DNA from: JBBQAA01 sp038276395
GTDB lineage: Bacteria > Actinomycetota > Thermoleophilia > Solirubrobacterales > Solirubrobacteraceae
Assembly: GCA_038276395.1 (NCBI GenBank)
Contig: JBBQAA010000076.1
Span: forward strand, 1 to 42,535
Direction: 5' to 3'
Length of the DNA stretch: 42,535 nt
Within the stretch, counting starts at the first letter, position 1. Each line of letters opens with the position of its first letter. This document shows, piece after piece, positions 1 through 8,365 of this stretch. Both the position numbers and the translations under genes were made by a program. The notes below the pieces were generated by a model, which saw nothing but the letters and a program-made list of their open reading frames with translations, was not told the DNA's origin and ran no database searches.

Positions 1-6
1 CGCCTT

Positions 7-67
7 GGTTCGGTGCCTGACCCGGGGTGCACACCTAGGGTGGGTGGCCGGGGTCAGGAACCGAACC
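7..67. repeat. REP-like imperfect inverted repeat
   Basis: Two 20-base arms (7-26 and 48-67) match as inverted repeats at 18 of 20 positions around a 21-base loop. The core reads TGCCTGACCC on the left and GGGTCAGGAA on the right. GGGTCAG also forms the centre of the hairpin at 40682-40710, so this may be a dispersed repeat family of the REP type. Bases 68-167, up to the end of the first gene, hold nothing I recognise. With only one side visible it could also be an end of a larger element. Confidence 0.55.
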
Positions 68-167
68 CAGCGGGATCCCCGTGGTGGCGGGCGGTGGCCG
101 TGGACGCGTCGTCCTGAGCCGAATCCACAGCCAAGCTCGACCAGAGGATTTCGCAGCGGGTGCCGGG

Positions 168-449
168 TTAGGCGACCCAGCGCGCATCGGCCAACTCGTC
201 CCGATGCGAGCCGGTCGCGAGATAGACCCGCAGGCGTCGACCCTCGGTGATCCGGCGGACCTTCTTGCTCGCCTCGCCCGGGGTCTTGGCCTCGGTGGCG
301 AAGATCTCGCGGTAGCCGTCGTCCCCCGGCGCCCGGCCGGGGTCCGTGGCAAAGACGAGGTAGCCGCGACGAGTCGCGCGCTCGGCGTTCGCCTCACGCA
401 CCCGCTGCTGCTCGGCCTCGAGCTCGTCGGCCCAGGCGACGAGGTCCAT
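168..449 (-). CDS. small hypothetical protein downstream of hsdR
   Basis: A 93-residue product starting MDLVAWADELEAEQQRVREA, with ATG at 449-447 and stop TAA at 170-168. I do not recognise the family. The N-terminal 30 residues look like a charged amphipathic helix; the rest alternates short hydrophobic stretches (YLVFAT, RVYLAT) with charged loops and looks like a small alpha/beta fold. It lies 50 bases past the hsdR stop on the same strand, so it is probably the last gene of the hsdMSR operon. An accessory role in the restriction system is inferred only from position. Confidence 0.55.
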   Translation of the reverse strand: MDLVAWADELEAEQQRVREANAERATRRGYLVFATDPGRAPGDDGYREIFATEAKTPGEASKKVRRITEGRRLRVYLATGSHRDELADARWVA

Positions 450-499
450 CTGTGCGTCGTGCGAGCCCGCAACCGGGTGTTCGTCTCTCCGTCTCGGGA

Positions 500-3400
500 T
501 CAAGGCGACGACGAGCCTTTCCCCACCTCGGATAGCTGCTCGGCTTCGTTGAGCCGGCCGTACACCCTGTGCGCGAGATACTCCCGAACGACCGTGCCGA
601 ACGCGGGCTCGTCGATCATCCGCCCGAAGAAGTCCTGATTCGCGTCGAGGCGGTCGATCACCAGCCCTTCGAGGACCTTGTCGAGTGCGAGCTTGAAGTT
701 CTCCGGGGAGTTGACCCGCGCCTGCGTCGCGAGCGCGTCGTTCTCGACGCACGTCTGCTCGATCTGGTCGACAAAGACCTGGTCGGCCTCCGTGAACTCG
801 GTGCCGAACCGTTCGTTGAGCGTGTCGATGATCTCGGAGAGCTTGGCGAACTGCGGATCCTGCCCGCCCGTGCCCTCGCCCGTGAAGCCGGGGATGATCC
901 CCCCGCCGTCGGTGAGCGAGAGGTCGTGCTCACCGATCAGCTCCGTGCGTAGGTGCGTGAGCACCACGTCGTCGGAGAGATCGAGCCCCGCGGGCTGTTC
1001 GCGGGGCAGGCGAAGCGCGAGGAACCGGCTGTAGGTGTAGAGCCGCTCGAGGTCCTCATCGCCGAACGGGACGATCTGCGCGAGGAACGCATAGGCGCGC
1101 ACGAACGCGGTGAGGGCGCCGCGGAACGCCTCGCGCGTGTCGTCATCATCGAGCCCCGTGTAGCGCTCGATCGCGGGGTCGAGCCGCGCGTAAAGCGCGG
1201 CGTTCGCCGCCTCGCCAGACCCGAGGAACGCCGCGGTGAAGGCGGCAGCCTCCTCCCGGTCGATCACGGCGAAGTCGTCGAGTCGCCCGGCGGCGTTGTA
1301 GAGCAGGTTTGGATCGGTCGGCTCCGCGATCGTCGTCTCGAAGAAGGGCTCGAAGGCGTCCTGGATCTGCTCCGTGTCGTTTGCGAAATCGAGGACGAAC
1401 GTGTCGGTCTTGCCGGGATGGATCCGGTTCAGCCGACTAAGGGTCTGCACGGCGCGGACGCCCTCGAGCTTCTTGTCGACGTACATGGTGTGCAGCAGCG
1501 GCTGGTCGAAGCCGGTCTGATACTTCTCGGCGACGATCAGGAGCTGGTAGCCGTTCCCGCCGAACTCCGCCGGGAGCGCGCTCTCGGCCAGGCCCCCGTT
1601 CATCTGTGGCTCTGTGAACGGCCCGCCGTCATCCTCGACGCTGCCGCTGAACGCAACGAGCGTGCGGACGTCCTTGTAGCCCTGCTCGCCGATGTAGGCG
1701 TCGATGGCCAGCTTGTACCGGACGGCGTGGAGCCGGCTGCGCGTCACGACCATCGCCTTGGCCTGGCCCCCGATCTTCCGCCGGGTGTGGGTGCGGAAAT
1801 GCTCGACGATCACCTCCGCCTTCTGGCTGAGGTTCGTCGGGTGCAGCGAGACGAAGCGAGCGAGTTGTGCCGCCGCCTTGGCCTTGTCGACGTCGGGATC
1901 CTGCGCCGCAGCCGACGCGATCTTCCAGTACGAGCCGTAGGTCGCGTAGCCCGCGAGGACATCGAGGATAAATCCCTCCTCGATCGCCTGCTTCATCGAG
2001 TAGAGATGGAACGGCCCGTAGTTCGGCTTGCCGTCCTTGTTCCCGTAGCTGTCGTCGGGTGTGCCGAAGAGCTCGAGCGTGCGTGCCTTCGGCGTGGCCG
2101 TGAACGCGAAGAAGGACAGGTTGTCCTGCCGTCCGCGCGCGGCGACGGCGGCCATCAGCTCGTCCTGGCCGTCCGACTCCGCCGCCTTGGCGTCCTCCCC
2201 GGCCGCCGCCTCGAGCTGTTGCTCGGGCGTGGCGCCGAGCACCCGCTTAAGGTCTTTGGCCGCCTCTCCCGTCTGGCTCGAGTGCGCCTCGTCGATGATC
2301 ACCGCGTAGCGGCCCGACTTCAGCTCAGCGCCCTGCTTGAGGACTACGGGGAACTTCTGCAGTGTCGTGATGATCACCTGCGCGCTGCCTCCCGTCAGCG
2401 CCTCGGCAAGCTGCTTCGAGTTCTTGTCGATCTTCTCCACGACGCCGGGCTTGTGGTCGAACTGGAAGATCGTGTCCTGGAGCTGACGGTCGAGCACGAC
2501 CCGGTCCGTGATGACGACCACCTTGTCGAAAACCCGGTTGTCATCCGCGTGGTGGGCGTTCGAGAGCTGGTGGGCGGTCCAGGCGATCGTGTTGGACTTG
2601 CCCGATCCGGCGGAGTGCTGCACAAGGTAGGAGTGGCCGGCGCCCTTCGCGCGCGCGTCGGCCACCAGCCGGCGCACGGCGTCCCATTGGTGGTAGCGCG
2701 GGAAGACGACCGCGCCGGTCGGTCCCTTGCCCGTCCCGGGCTCGACGTGGATGAATCGGTGGAGCAGATCCAGCCAGTTGTCGCGCTGCCAGACCTCCTC
2801 CCAGAGATAGGCGGTGCGATGCCCGGATGCGCTCGGAGGGTTCCCCGCCCCGCCATCCACGGTGCCTTTGTTGAACGGGAGAAAGCGCGTCGACGCGCCC
2901 TGGAGACGCGTCGTCATGAAGACGAGCGCGGGGTCGACCGCGAAATGCGCGACGGCCCGGCGACCGGAGAGCAGCAGGTCCTTCGGAGAGCGGTCCTCGC
3001 GGTACTGCTTCTTCGCGCGCTCGACGTTCTGGCCCGTGAGGTGGTTCTTCAGCTCGACCGTGGCGACCGGCAGGCCGTTAACGAAAAGCGCGAGATCGAG
3101 CTCACCGTCGTGGCCCGGGGCGTAGCGGAGCTGCCGAGTCACCGTGCATCGGTTCGCCTGGTAGCGCTCCTCGAGCGCGGGCGTGAGCCCGTGGGCGGGG
3201 CGGAAGTACGCCAGGTCGATGGGCACGCCGAGATCCGTGACGCCCCGGCGGAGCACGTCGATCACCCCGCGGCGGTTCAGCTCCTCTGTCAGCCGCGCCT
3301 TGAACTTCTTCTGCGCCGTCTCCTGATTGCCGCCGTGGCGCCCGATGAGCTTCTCCCATCTCTCGATCTGCGTTGCGCCGATGAAGATGAACAGCTCCTC

Positions 3401-3523
3401 CGTGTCGAGAACCAGATCACGGTCGTACGCGGTGTTCGATCCCTGGTGCCAACCGTGAGCGAGGAGGTGCGCCTCGATCTCGGTCTCGAGCTGTTCCTCG
3501 AGGTGCGCGCCGGCGGGGGTCAT
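500..3523 (-). CDS. hsdR: type I restriction endonuclease subunit R (HsdR)
   Basis: A 1007-residue motor and nuclease subunit of a type I restriction-modification complex, a usual length for HsdR. The N-terminal PD-(D/E)xK nuclease is visible as D143 followed by E157-L-K159 in VATVELKN. The SF2 translocase follows, with Walker A SAGSGKS at 304-310, DEAH at 411-414 and a TATP motif further on; a helical C-terminal part is expected to dock on HsdM/HsdS. In this family the subunit translocates DNA using ATP and cuts unmethylated DNA at a distance. The ATG overlaps the hsdS stop as ATGA (3523-3520), so translation is probably coupled. All recognisable catalytic motifs are intact. Confidence 0.95.
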   Translation of the reverse strand: MTPAGAHLEEQLETEIEAHLLAHGWHQGSNTAYDRDLVLDTEELFIFIGATQIERWEKLIGRHGGNQETAQKKFKARLTEELNRRGVIDVLRRGVTDLGVPIDLAYFRPAHGLTPALEERYQANRCTVTRQLRYAPGHDGELDLALFVNGLPVATVELKNHLTGQNVERAKKQYREDRSPKDLLLSGRRAVAHFAVDPALVFMTTRLQGASTRFLPFNKGTVDGGAGNPPSASGHRTAYLWEEVWQRDNWLDLLHRFIHVEPGTGKGPTGAVVFPRYHQWDAVRRLVADARAKGAGHSYLVQHSAGSGKSNTIAWTAHQLSNAHHADDNRVFDKVVVITDRVVLDRQLQDTIFQFDHKPGVVEKIDKNSKQLAEALTGGSAQVIITTLQKFPVVLKQGAELKSGRYAVIIDEAHSSQTGEAAKDLKRVLGATPEQQLEAAAGEDAKAAESDGQDELMAAVAARGRQDNLSFFAFTATPKARTLELFGTPDDSYGNKDGKPNYGPFHLYSMKQAIEEGFILDVLAGYATYGSYWKIASAAAQDPDVDKAKAAAQLARFVSLHPTNLSQKAEVIVEHFRTHTRRKIGGQAKAMVVTRSRLHAVRYKLAIDAYIGEQGYKDVRTLVAFSGSVEDDGGPFTEPQMNGGLAESALPAEFGGNGYQLLIVAEKYQTGFDQPLLHTMYVDKKLEGVRAVQTLSRLNRIHPGKTDTFVLDFANDTEQIQDAFEPFFETTIAEPTDPNLLYNAAGRLDDFAVIDREEAAAFTAAFLGSGEAANAALYARLDPAIERYTGLDDDDTREAFRGALTAFVRAYAFLAQIVPFGDEDLERLYTYSRFLALRLPREQPAGLDLSDDVVLTHLRTELIGEHDLSLTDGGGIIPGFTGEGTGGQDPQFAKLSEIIDTLNERFGTEFTEADQVFVDQIEQTCVENDALATQARVNSPENFKLALDKVLEGLVIDRLDANQDFFGRMIDEPAFGTVVREYLAHRVYGRLNEAEQLSEVGKGSSSP

Positions 3524-4752
3524 GCGGCGGAGGGTGCGGTTGGCGTTTCAGGAATCGTCAGGTCGCCGGTTACGGCCGCGGTGATAAGGGCTTGGCGGCG
3601 CTCCCGGAGGAGGTTGATCTGGCGGTCGAGCGAACCCTCGACTCTCCGCTGCTGCGTACCGTGCATCGACCATCGGACGACAATCTGCGCCTGCGACTCG
3701 AGACTCGGCAGCGGCAGGAGCAGTTCGCGGAGATCAGACGAGCGGATCTTGCTGTTTGCCGTTCCGCGTGCCACCTCTCGCAGGTGGGACCGCACATCAC
3801 TCGACCGCATCACCAAAGCCGCAAACGCCCCACGGATTTTTGGTCCGGGAGTCAGGCGGTACAGAGTGTCGGGAAATAAAAGGGTCGGGCCATCTTGAGG
3901 GATACTGACGAGAGCCGATTCACCAACGCGCTCGAGCGATCCCGATGCGCGCGACACGAGAAGGTCCCCGTCGCTGATCACAAAGCGACGCCAATCGTCG
4001 CGCAGCGCCGACTTCCCGAGCCGTTTATTGCGATCGGGGAAGAACTCGCCTCCGTCGACCGCGTTCAGTCGGAGTACTCCGACCTCCGAGGCCTGCGTAG
4101 CCGGAGTTTCGTCCGCGACGGCACTCCAGCCCTGGTCGATTCGTTCGAATACGCGCCTCGCCGGGGTGAGATCGATCCCTCGCACCAGCTTGTCGAGCCA
4201 CGCGAGGCGACGAAGCCGTACGAGATGAAGTTGGCGCTTTCGGGCTACAACTAGATCATCGATACGCGACGTCTCGATGTCGAGAAAATCGGCGATGGCG
4301 CTCTGCTCTGAGCGCCGAAGTGGCACTGCGATACGGCCATGGAGCACGTCCTCCGGACTTACGCGTTGCTGACTCCGGGTAACCGATTGAACCTGCGCCT
4401 CGAGCCCTTGTCGGAATCCATCGGCCATGAGCGCGTATCGCAGGTAGCGAGCATCGATCGACCGTGGACGCAGGGCTATGAACTCTCCAGAGCAGACCGC
4501 TAGCTCGTCGGGACTCACTGGGCCGACGATCTGCACTCGAGACTTCCTTGGATTGAGCTTTGAGATCAGTACCTCTCCGCCCGTCACGCGAGTCTTGGCG
4601 CTACCGATCTCTCCGCCTGGCTCCCGTATCGGGCCGCCGGTCTCGTCGAACGCGGGAATGCTGTAGTGCGTCACGTTGCGCCTGCGCATCAGGTCCGCCC
4701 CGACGGTGCACCGCACGAGCGACGCCGACGTGCCTACGCGCGCATGACGCAC
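3520..4752 (-). CDS. hsdS: type I restriction-modification specificity subunit S (HsdS)
   Basis: A 410-residue DNA-recognition subunit with two target-recognition domains. The first begins near THYSIPAFDETGGPI (about 28-42) and ends in the conserved spacer helix IADFLDIETSRIDDLV (about 151-166). The second covers about 200-360 and ends in a second helix with RRQALITAAVTGDL near the C-terminus. Start is GTG at 4752-4750, overlapping the hsdM stop by one base (TAGTG). Base composition, especially 3.6-4.7 kb, looks less GC-rich than the neighbours, as is common for horizontally exchanged specificity genes. The recognition sequence cannot be predicted from sequence alone. Confidence 0.93.
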   Translation of the reverse strand: MRHARVGTSASLVRCTVGADLMRRRNVTHYSIPAFDETGGPIREPGGEIGSAKTRVTGGEVLISKLNPRKSRVQIVGPVSPDELAVCSGEFIALRPRSIDARYLRYALMADGFRQGLEAQVQSVTRSQQRVSPEDVLHGRIAVPLRRSEQSAIADFLDIETSRIDDLVVARKRQLHLVRLRRLAWLDKLVRGIDLTPARRVFERIDQGWSAVADETPATQASEVGVLRLNAVDGGEFFPDRNKRLGKSALRDDWRRFVISDGDLLVSRASGSLERVGESALVSIPQDGPTLLFPDTLYRLTPGPKIRGAFAALVMRSSDVRSHLREVARGTANSKIRSSDLRELLLPLPSLESQAQIVVRWSMHGTQQRRVEGSLDRQINLLRERRQALITAAVTGDLTIPETPTAPSAA

Positions 4753-6677
4753 TATCCGCGAACCTCCTCCAGCAGCCGCAGGATCTCTCTCTCGACCTCG
4801 TCGATCTCAGCGTCGATCTCCTCCAATGGCCGCCGCTCAACGTATTTGTAGAAGTAGCGGGTCAGCGGAATCTCGTAGCCGACGACCGTTTTGTCCTCGT
4901 CGACCCACGCGTCAGGCGCGTACGGGAGCACCTCCCGCACGAGGTAGTCCTCGACGTTCTCGGCGAGCGGGACGCTCTCTTGATCGCGGATGTCAGGGTC
5001 TGGCTCGGGCCGGCCCTTGGCGTCAACCACCACTTCGCCGTCCGAGTCCCGCGGCAGGAAGGCTGCGAGCACGAGCTTGCGCTTCGGCGCCGGCATCTTC
5101 GGCAGCGCCTTCCTGATGCGCGCGGTCGCCTCGGTTACCGCTACCCCGGACAGATCGGGCAGCCCGCCAACCGCCGCCTTCACTCCAGCCACCAAGTCCG
5201 CGTCAAGCTTCCCGTTCAGCGCTTCAAGCCGCCCCCCCGCTCCCTCGACGTCGACCCGCACCCGCAGCGGCCGCTCGACCGTCACGCGCCGGAACCCGAA
5301 CGCGTCGTTCTCGAAGACCTTGCTCGTCTCGGTCTCGGCGAAGTCCGCGTACCAGCGCGTGATCTCCCCGATCGCGTCTGTGGGGATCCGCTTGCGCTTC
5401 TCGCCGAGGCTCTTCGGCATCTTCTCCCACTGCTCGCGCGCGTCGAGGAGTTGCACCCGCCCGCGCCGCGCTTTCGCCTTGGCGTTCGTCACGAGCCAGA
5501 TGTAGGTGCTGATGCCCGTGTTGTAGAAGAGCTGATCGGGCAGCGCGACCACAGCGTCGAGCCAGTCGTTCTCGATGATCCAGCGCCGGATCTCCGACTC
5601 GCCCGACCCGGCGGCGCCGGTGAAGAGCGGCGAGCCGTTGAACACGATCGCGATGCGCGACCCGCCCTCGTCGGCGGGCTTCATCTTGCTGATCATGTGC
5701 TGGAGGAAGAGGAAGCTCCCGTCGTTGATCCGGGGGAGCCCGGCGCCGAAGCGCCCGGAGTCGCCGAGGGTGTCGCGCTCGTCCTTGACCTGGGCCTCGA
5801 TCTTCTTCCACTCCACCCCGAACGGCGGGTTCGAGAGCATGTAGTCGAAGCGCCGGTCGTGCTGATCGTTGGAGAGCGTGTTGCCGAACGCGATGTTCCC
5901 CGCGTCCTGGCCCTTGAGCATCATGTCCGAGCGGCAGATCGCGTAGGACTCGGCGTTCAGCTCTTGGCCGAAGACCTCGAGCTGACCCTCCGGGTTGAGC
6001 TCGCGCAGGTACTCCTCGGCCACGCTCAGCATCCCGCCCGTGCCGCAGGCCGGGTCGTAGAGCGTCTTGACGATGCCCTCCGTGCGCAGCTCGCTGCTGT
6101 CGCCGGCGAAGAGCAGGTCAACCATGAGCCGGATGACCTCGCGCGGGGTGAAGTGCTCCCCCGCGGTCTCGTTGGACTGCTCGCTGAATCGCCTGATGAG
6201 CTCCTCGAAGACGTAGCCCATCTGGAGGTTGCTGACGGCCTCCGGGTGGAGGTCGATGTCGGCGAACCTGCCGATCACGAGGTAGAGGAGACCGGCCTCG
6301 TCGAGGCGGACGATCTGCTCGTCGAAGTTGAAGCGCTGGAACGTCTCGAACGCGCCGGGGGAGAACCCCGCGATGTAGGACTGGAGCTGGGCCTTGATCT
6401 GCTGGGGATCGTCGAGCAGCCGGCGGAAGTCGAGCGGCAAGGTGTTGTAGAAGCCCTGGCCGGCCGCGCGCCGGAGAAGCGGCTCGGGGTTGGACCGGTG
6501 CCCGTGCCGCTTGACGGCCTCGAGGACGGCGGGCTTCGTCGCCTCGAGCACGCAGTCGAGGCGGCGCAGAACGGTCAGTGGGAGGATGACCTTCCCGTAC
6601 TCCGACTGCTTGTAGTCGCCGCGGAGCAGATCGGCGACCGACCAGATGAACGCGACGTGCCCGCTGTGGCCCTCCAT
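4752..6677 (-). CDS. hsdM: type I restriction-modification N6-adenine methyltransferase subunit M (HsdM)
   Basis: A 641-residue methyltransferase that adds a methyl group to the N6 of adenine in the HsdS-selected site, protecting host DNA. The helical N-terminal domain (FIWSVADLLRGDYKQSEYG) is typical. FTPREV lies at 176-181, SAM-binding motif I DPACGTGG at 208-215 and catalytic motif IV NPPF at 283-286. The long C-terminal helical region (about 460-641) should contact HsdS. It is the first gene of hsdM-hsdS-hsdR. The ATG at 6677 has no clear Shine-Dalgarno sequence. The 120 bases upstream (6678-6797) must hold the promoter, but I see no convincing -35/-10 pair. Confidence 0.95.
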   Translation of the reverse strand: MEGHSGHVAFIWSVADLLRGDYKQSEYGKVILPLTVLRRLDCVLEATKPAVLEAVKRHGHRSNPEPLLRRAAGQGFYNTLPLDFRRLLDDPQQIKAQLQSYIAGFSPGAFETFQRFNFDEQIVRLDEAGLLYLVIGRFADIDLHPEAVSNLQMGYVFEELIRRFSEQSNETAGEHFTPREVIRLMVDLLFAGDSSELRTEGIVKTLYDPACGTGGMLSVAEEYLRELNPEGQLEVFGQELNAESYAICRSDMMLKGQDAGNIAFGNTLSNDQHDRRFDYMLSNPPFGVEWKKIEAQVKDERDTLGDSGRFGAGLPRINDGSFLFLQHMISKMKPADEGGSRIAIVFNGSPLFTGAAGSGESEIRRWIIENDWLDAVVALPDQLFYNTGISTYIWLVTNAKAKARRGRVQLLDAREQWEKMPKSLGEKRKRIPTDAIGEITRWYADFAETETSKVFENDAFGFRRVTVERPLRVRVDVEGAGGRLEALNGKLDADLVAGVKAAVGGLPDLSGVAVTEATARIRKALPKMPAPKRKLVLAAFLPRDSDGEVVVDAKGRPEPDPDIRDQESVPLAENVEDYLVREVLPYAPDAWVDEDKTVVGYEIPLTRYFYKYVERRPLEEIDAEIDEVEREILRLLEEVRG

Positions 6678-6797
6678 CAGGGGACGGTCAACGTGGAGAC
6701 GCGCGAGCTGACGGGCATCTGGTCGAAAACTACCTTGCTGCGCAGGATCGGCGCGGGAGCGTTGCTGACCGGACCGGACGACCGACCGCCCGGGCTC

Positions 6798-7137
6798 TCA
6801 GCCCCAGAAGATCCCCGTCGGATCCCGGTCGATCTCGTCGAGCAGCGTCAGGACGTCCCGCGAAGGAGCGAGATGGTCGTACCGGTGCCAGCGCTGGTTC
6901 CGGTCACGCCAATACAGAATCCACTGGCTGTCCTTCGCGACCCAGCGCAGGCGGGCGATGCCGAGCCGCGTCCACTCGGGCCCGTAGTCCTCCCTCCACG
7001 GCGGCCGGCACTCGACGACCGTGACGGCGGTACGACCGACCTCCGCCTCGACCCGGATCTCGTCGATCGCATGCGGCGGAAACGCGCTGCTCGCAGTAGT
7101 GCCGGATTGCGGCGACATCGAGTCCTGGGAGCGCCAT
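6798..7137 (-). pseudogene. DUF3024 family protein, broken by a one-base frameshift
   Basis: The C-terminal part (VTVVECRPPW, WILYWRDRNQRWHRYD, DRDPTGIFWG) matches what I know of DUF3024 proteins, small proteins of unknown function. The expected N-terminus MALPGLDVAAIRHYCEQRV lies in another frame, starting at ATG 7137. The two join at an AAA run on the plus strand (7080-7082; TTT in the gene). Removing one T gives CEQRVPPHAIDEIRV, which reads as one continuous family member. This is either a true frameshift or a homopolymer sequencing error. A start at the in-frame ATG 7118 would give an intact but N-terminally atypical 106-residue protein. Confidence 0.7.
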
Positions 7138-7201
7138 GCGAAATCAAATTGGTACTCAATTGGTACCTCGCCCCCGCGCCCCGTCCACCCCTTAAACACG
7201 A

Positions 7202-7225
7202 AACCCCCTCGGCGAGAAGGGGGTT
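7202..7225 (-). terminator. terminator hairpin of the tRNA-fMet gene
   Basis: An 8-bp perfect stem (7202-7209 with 7218-7225, AACCCCCT/AGGGGGTT) with an 8-base loop lies just past the 3' end of the tRNA on the minus strand. It is followed there by the T-rich stretch TTCGTGTTT. This fits a factor-independent terminator for the tRNA transcript. Confidence 0.75.
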
Positions 7226-7231
7226 CCGCAG

Positions 7232-7305
<74 letters not shown>

Positions 7306-7390
7306 GCGTGGAGCTTCAGATATAGCACACGAGAGGAATCCCCTCGACCGCCGGGGGCGAATCTTGGCCACCCGTCCCCTATGGACCAGC

Positions 7391-7669
7391 ATGGGGATAT
7401 CCGACGGCAGCGAGGCCGGTGATTTCGTCGAGGCCGCGATCCGGCTGGGCGTCATGCCCACCGATCTCGCCACGGGCCTGCACGATGATCTGCCCGAGGT
7501 CAGCTTCCCGGGCGAGGAACCGATGCGCGTCCTGCTCGAGATGCTCCTCGGGACCCTGCGGCCCGTCATCGCCGGCCCGACGGTCGTCCGGACGGCGACG
7601 CTGCTGCTCGACGCGGCGGGGGATCGGGTCGTCGACGATCTGCGCGAGGCGCAGCGGCGTGCATCATGA
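7391..7669 (+). CDS. small hypothetical protein
   Basis: A 92-residue product from ATG 7391 (MGISDGSEAGDFVEAAIRLG) to TGA 7669. I do not recognise the family. It is acidic and mostly helical, with a conserved-looking segment PMRVLLEMLLGTLRPVIAGP. A TTG at 7364 in the same frame would add nine residues, but ATG is preferred. Its stop codon lies inside the first half-site of the operator of the following toxin-antitoxin pair, so read-through or coupling with vapBC is possible. Confidence 0.55.
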   Translation: MGISDGSEAGDFVEAAIRLGVMPTDLATGLHDDLPEVSFPGEEPMRVLLEMLLGTLRPVIAGPTVVRTATLLLDAAGDRVVDDLREAQRRAS

Positions 7670-7694
7670 TGTGATCAACCATGCATTATGATGC
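7661..7694. promoter_or_regulatory. putative VapB operator, two 12-base half-sites
   Basis: Two near-identical palindromic 12-mers, GCATCATGATGT (7661-7672) and GCATTATGATGC (7683-7694), are spaced 22 bases apart, two helical turns. They precede vapB, whose ribbon-helix-helix fold usually binds such paired sites for autorepression. The second copy contains TATGAT (7688-7693), a plausible -10 element that would give a very short leader before the GTG at 7710. Confidence 0.6.
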
Positions 7695-7709
7695 GCTAAC
7701 TTTACGGAA

Positions 7710-7940
7710 GTGCGGACCACCGTGAACCTGGCCGACGACGTCCTCCCCGGGATCGGTGATCTCCGGCGCACGCGGGGGGTCGGCGTGAGCGAAGCCGTCA
7801 ACGAGCTCATCCGCGCCGGACTGGCGAGGCGCTCGACGCCCAAGCCCTTTCGGCAGAGGACCCACGACATGGGCGTGGGAGCCGACGTCACGAACGTCTG
7901 GCAGGCCATCGAGGTCGGCGAGGGACCCTCCGCCACCTGA
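7710..7940 (+). CDS. vapB: VapB-like ribbon-helix-helix antitoxin
   Basis: A 76-residue antitoxin. The N-terminal strand MRTTVNLAD followed by helices DVLPGIGDLRRTRG and GVSEAVNELIRAGL is the ribbon-helix-helix DNA-binding fold. The C-terminal half (TNVWQAIEVGEGPSA) would wrap the toxin. The GTG start at 7710 preserves the typical MRTTV beginning. The stop overlaps the vapC ATG by one base (TGATG at 7938-7942), the usual coupled arrangement. It probably represses its own operon through the paired sites at 7661-7694. Confidence 0.85.
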   Translation: MRTTVNLADDVLPGIGDLRRTRGVGVSEAVNELIRAGLARRSTPKPFRQRTHDMGVGADVTNVWQAIEVGEGPSAT

Positions 7941-8365
7941 TGCTCCTCGACGCCAACCTGCTCCTCTTCGCCGCCAACGCGCGGGCGCCCGAGCAGCCGG
8001 CGGCGAGCGCGTGGCTGACCGCGCAGTTGAACGGACCGCGGCGCGTCGGACTGCCGTGGCAGAGCCTCGGCGCCTTCCTCCGGATCGCCACGAACCCCCG
8101 GCTCTTCCCGCGGCCACTCCGCCCGGCCGTCGCGTGGCGCCAGGTCGAGGAGTGGCTGAGCGCCCCCGCCGCGTGGGTGCCCACGCCGGGCGACGGCTAC
8201 GCGGGGATCCTCAAAGACCTCGTCGAGGCGCACGCGCCGAGCGGCAACCTCGGGCCGGACGCGATGCTCGCGGCACTGGCCATCGAGCACGGCGTGACGC
8301 TCTGCTCGAGCGATACCGACTTCGCGCGCTTCGCCGCTCTGCGCTGGGAGAACCCGCTGGTCTAG
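7940..8365 (+). CDS. vapC: VapC-like PIN-domain toxin
   Basis: A 141-residue PIN-domain protein, expected to be a metal-dependent RNase held inactive by VapB. Acidic residues D4 (MLLDANLLL), D107 (GNLGPDAMLAALA) and D125/D127 (SSDTDFARF) fit the PIN active site. The ending RWENPLV is typical of one VapC subgroup. The second acidic position, often Glu near residue 41-45, is Q41/A45 here (PWQSLGAF). I am not certain that position is invariant in this subgroup. The gene converges on the next one with a 4-base overlap of stop codons (8362-8365). Confidence 0.88.
   Translation: MLLDANLLLFAANARAPEQPAASAWLTAQLNGPRRVGLPWQSLGAFLRIATNPRLFPRPLRPAVAWRQVEEWLSAPAAWVPTPGDGYAGILKDLVEAHAPSGNLGPDAMLAALAIEHGVTLCSSDTDFARFAALRWENPLV

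Noticed and set aside
953..3898. Very long open frame antisense to hsdR (981 codons), and similar long frames opposite mfd, hsdM and others
   Set aside because: In GC-rich DNA the antisense frame of a real gene is often open. The product is Arg/Val/Leu/Glu-rich with no motifs, while hsdR, hsdM and mfd carry complete family motifs.
7940..8365. VapC as an inactive toxin because the second acidic residue is missing
   Set aside because: The local sequence around residues 41-45 varies within VapC subgroups, and I cannot show that Glu is required here.
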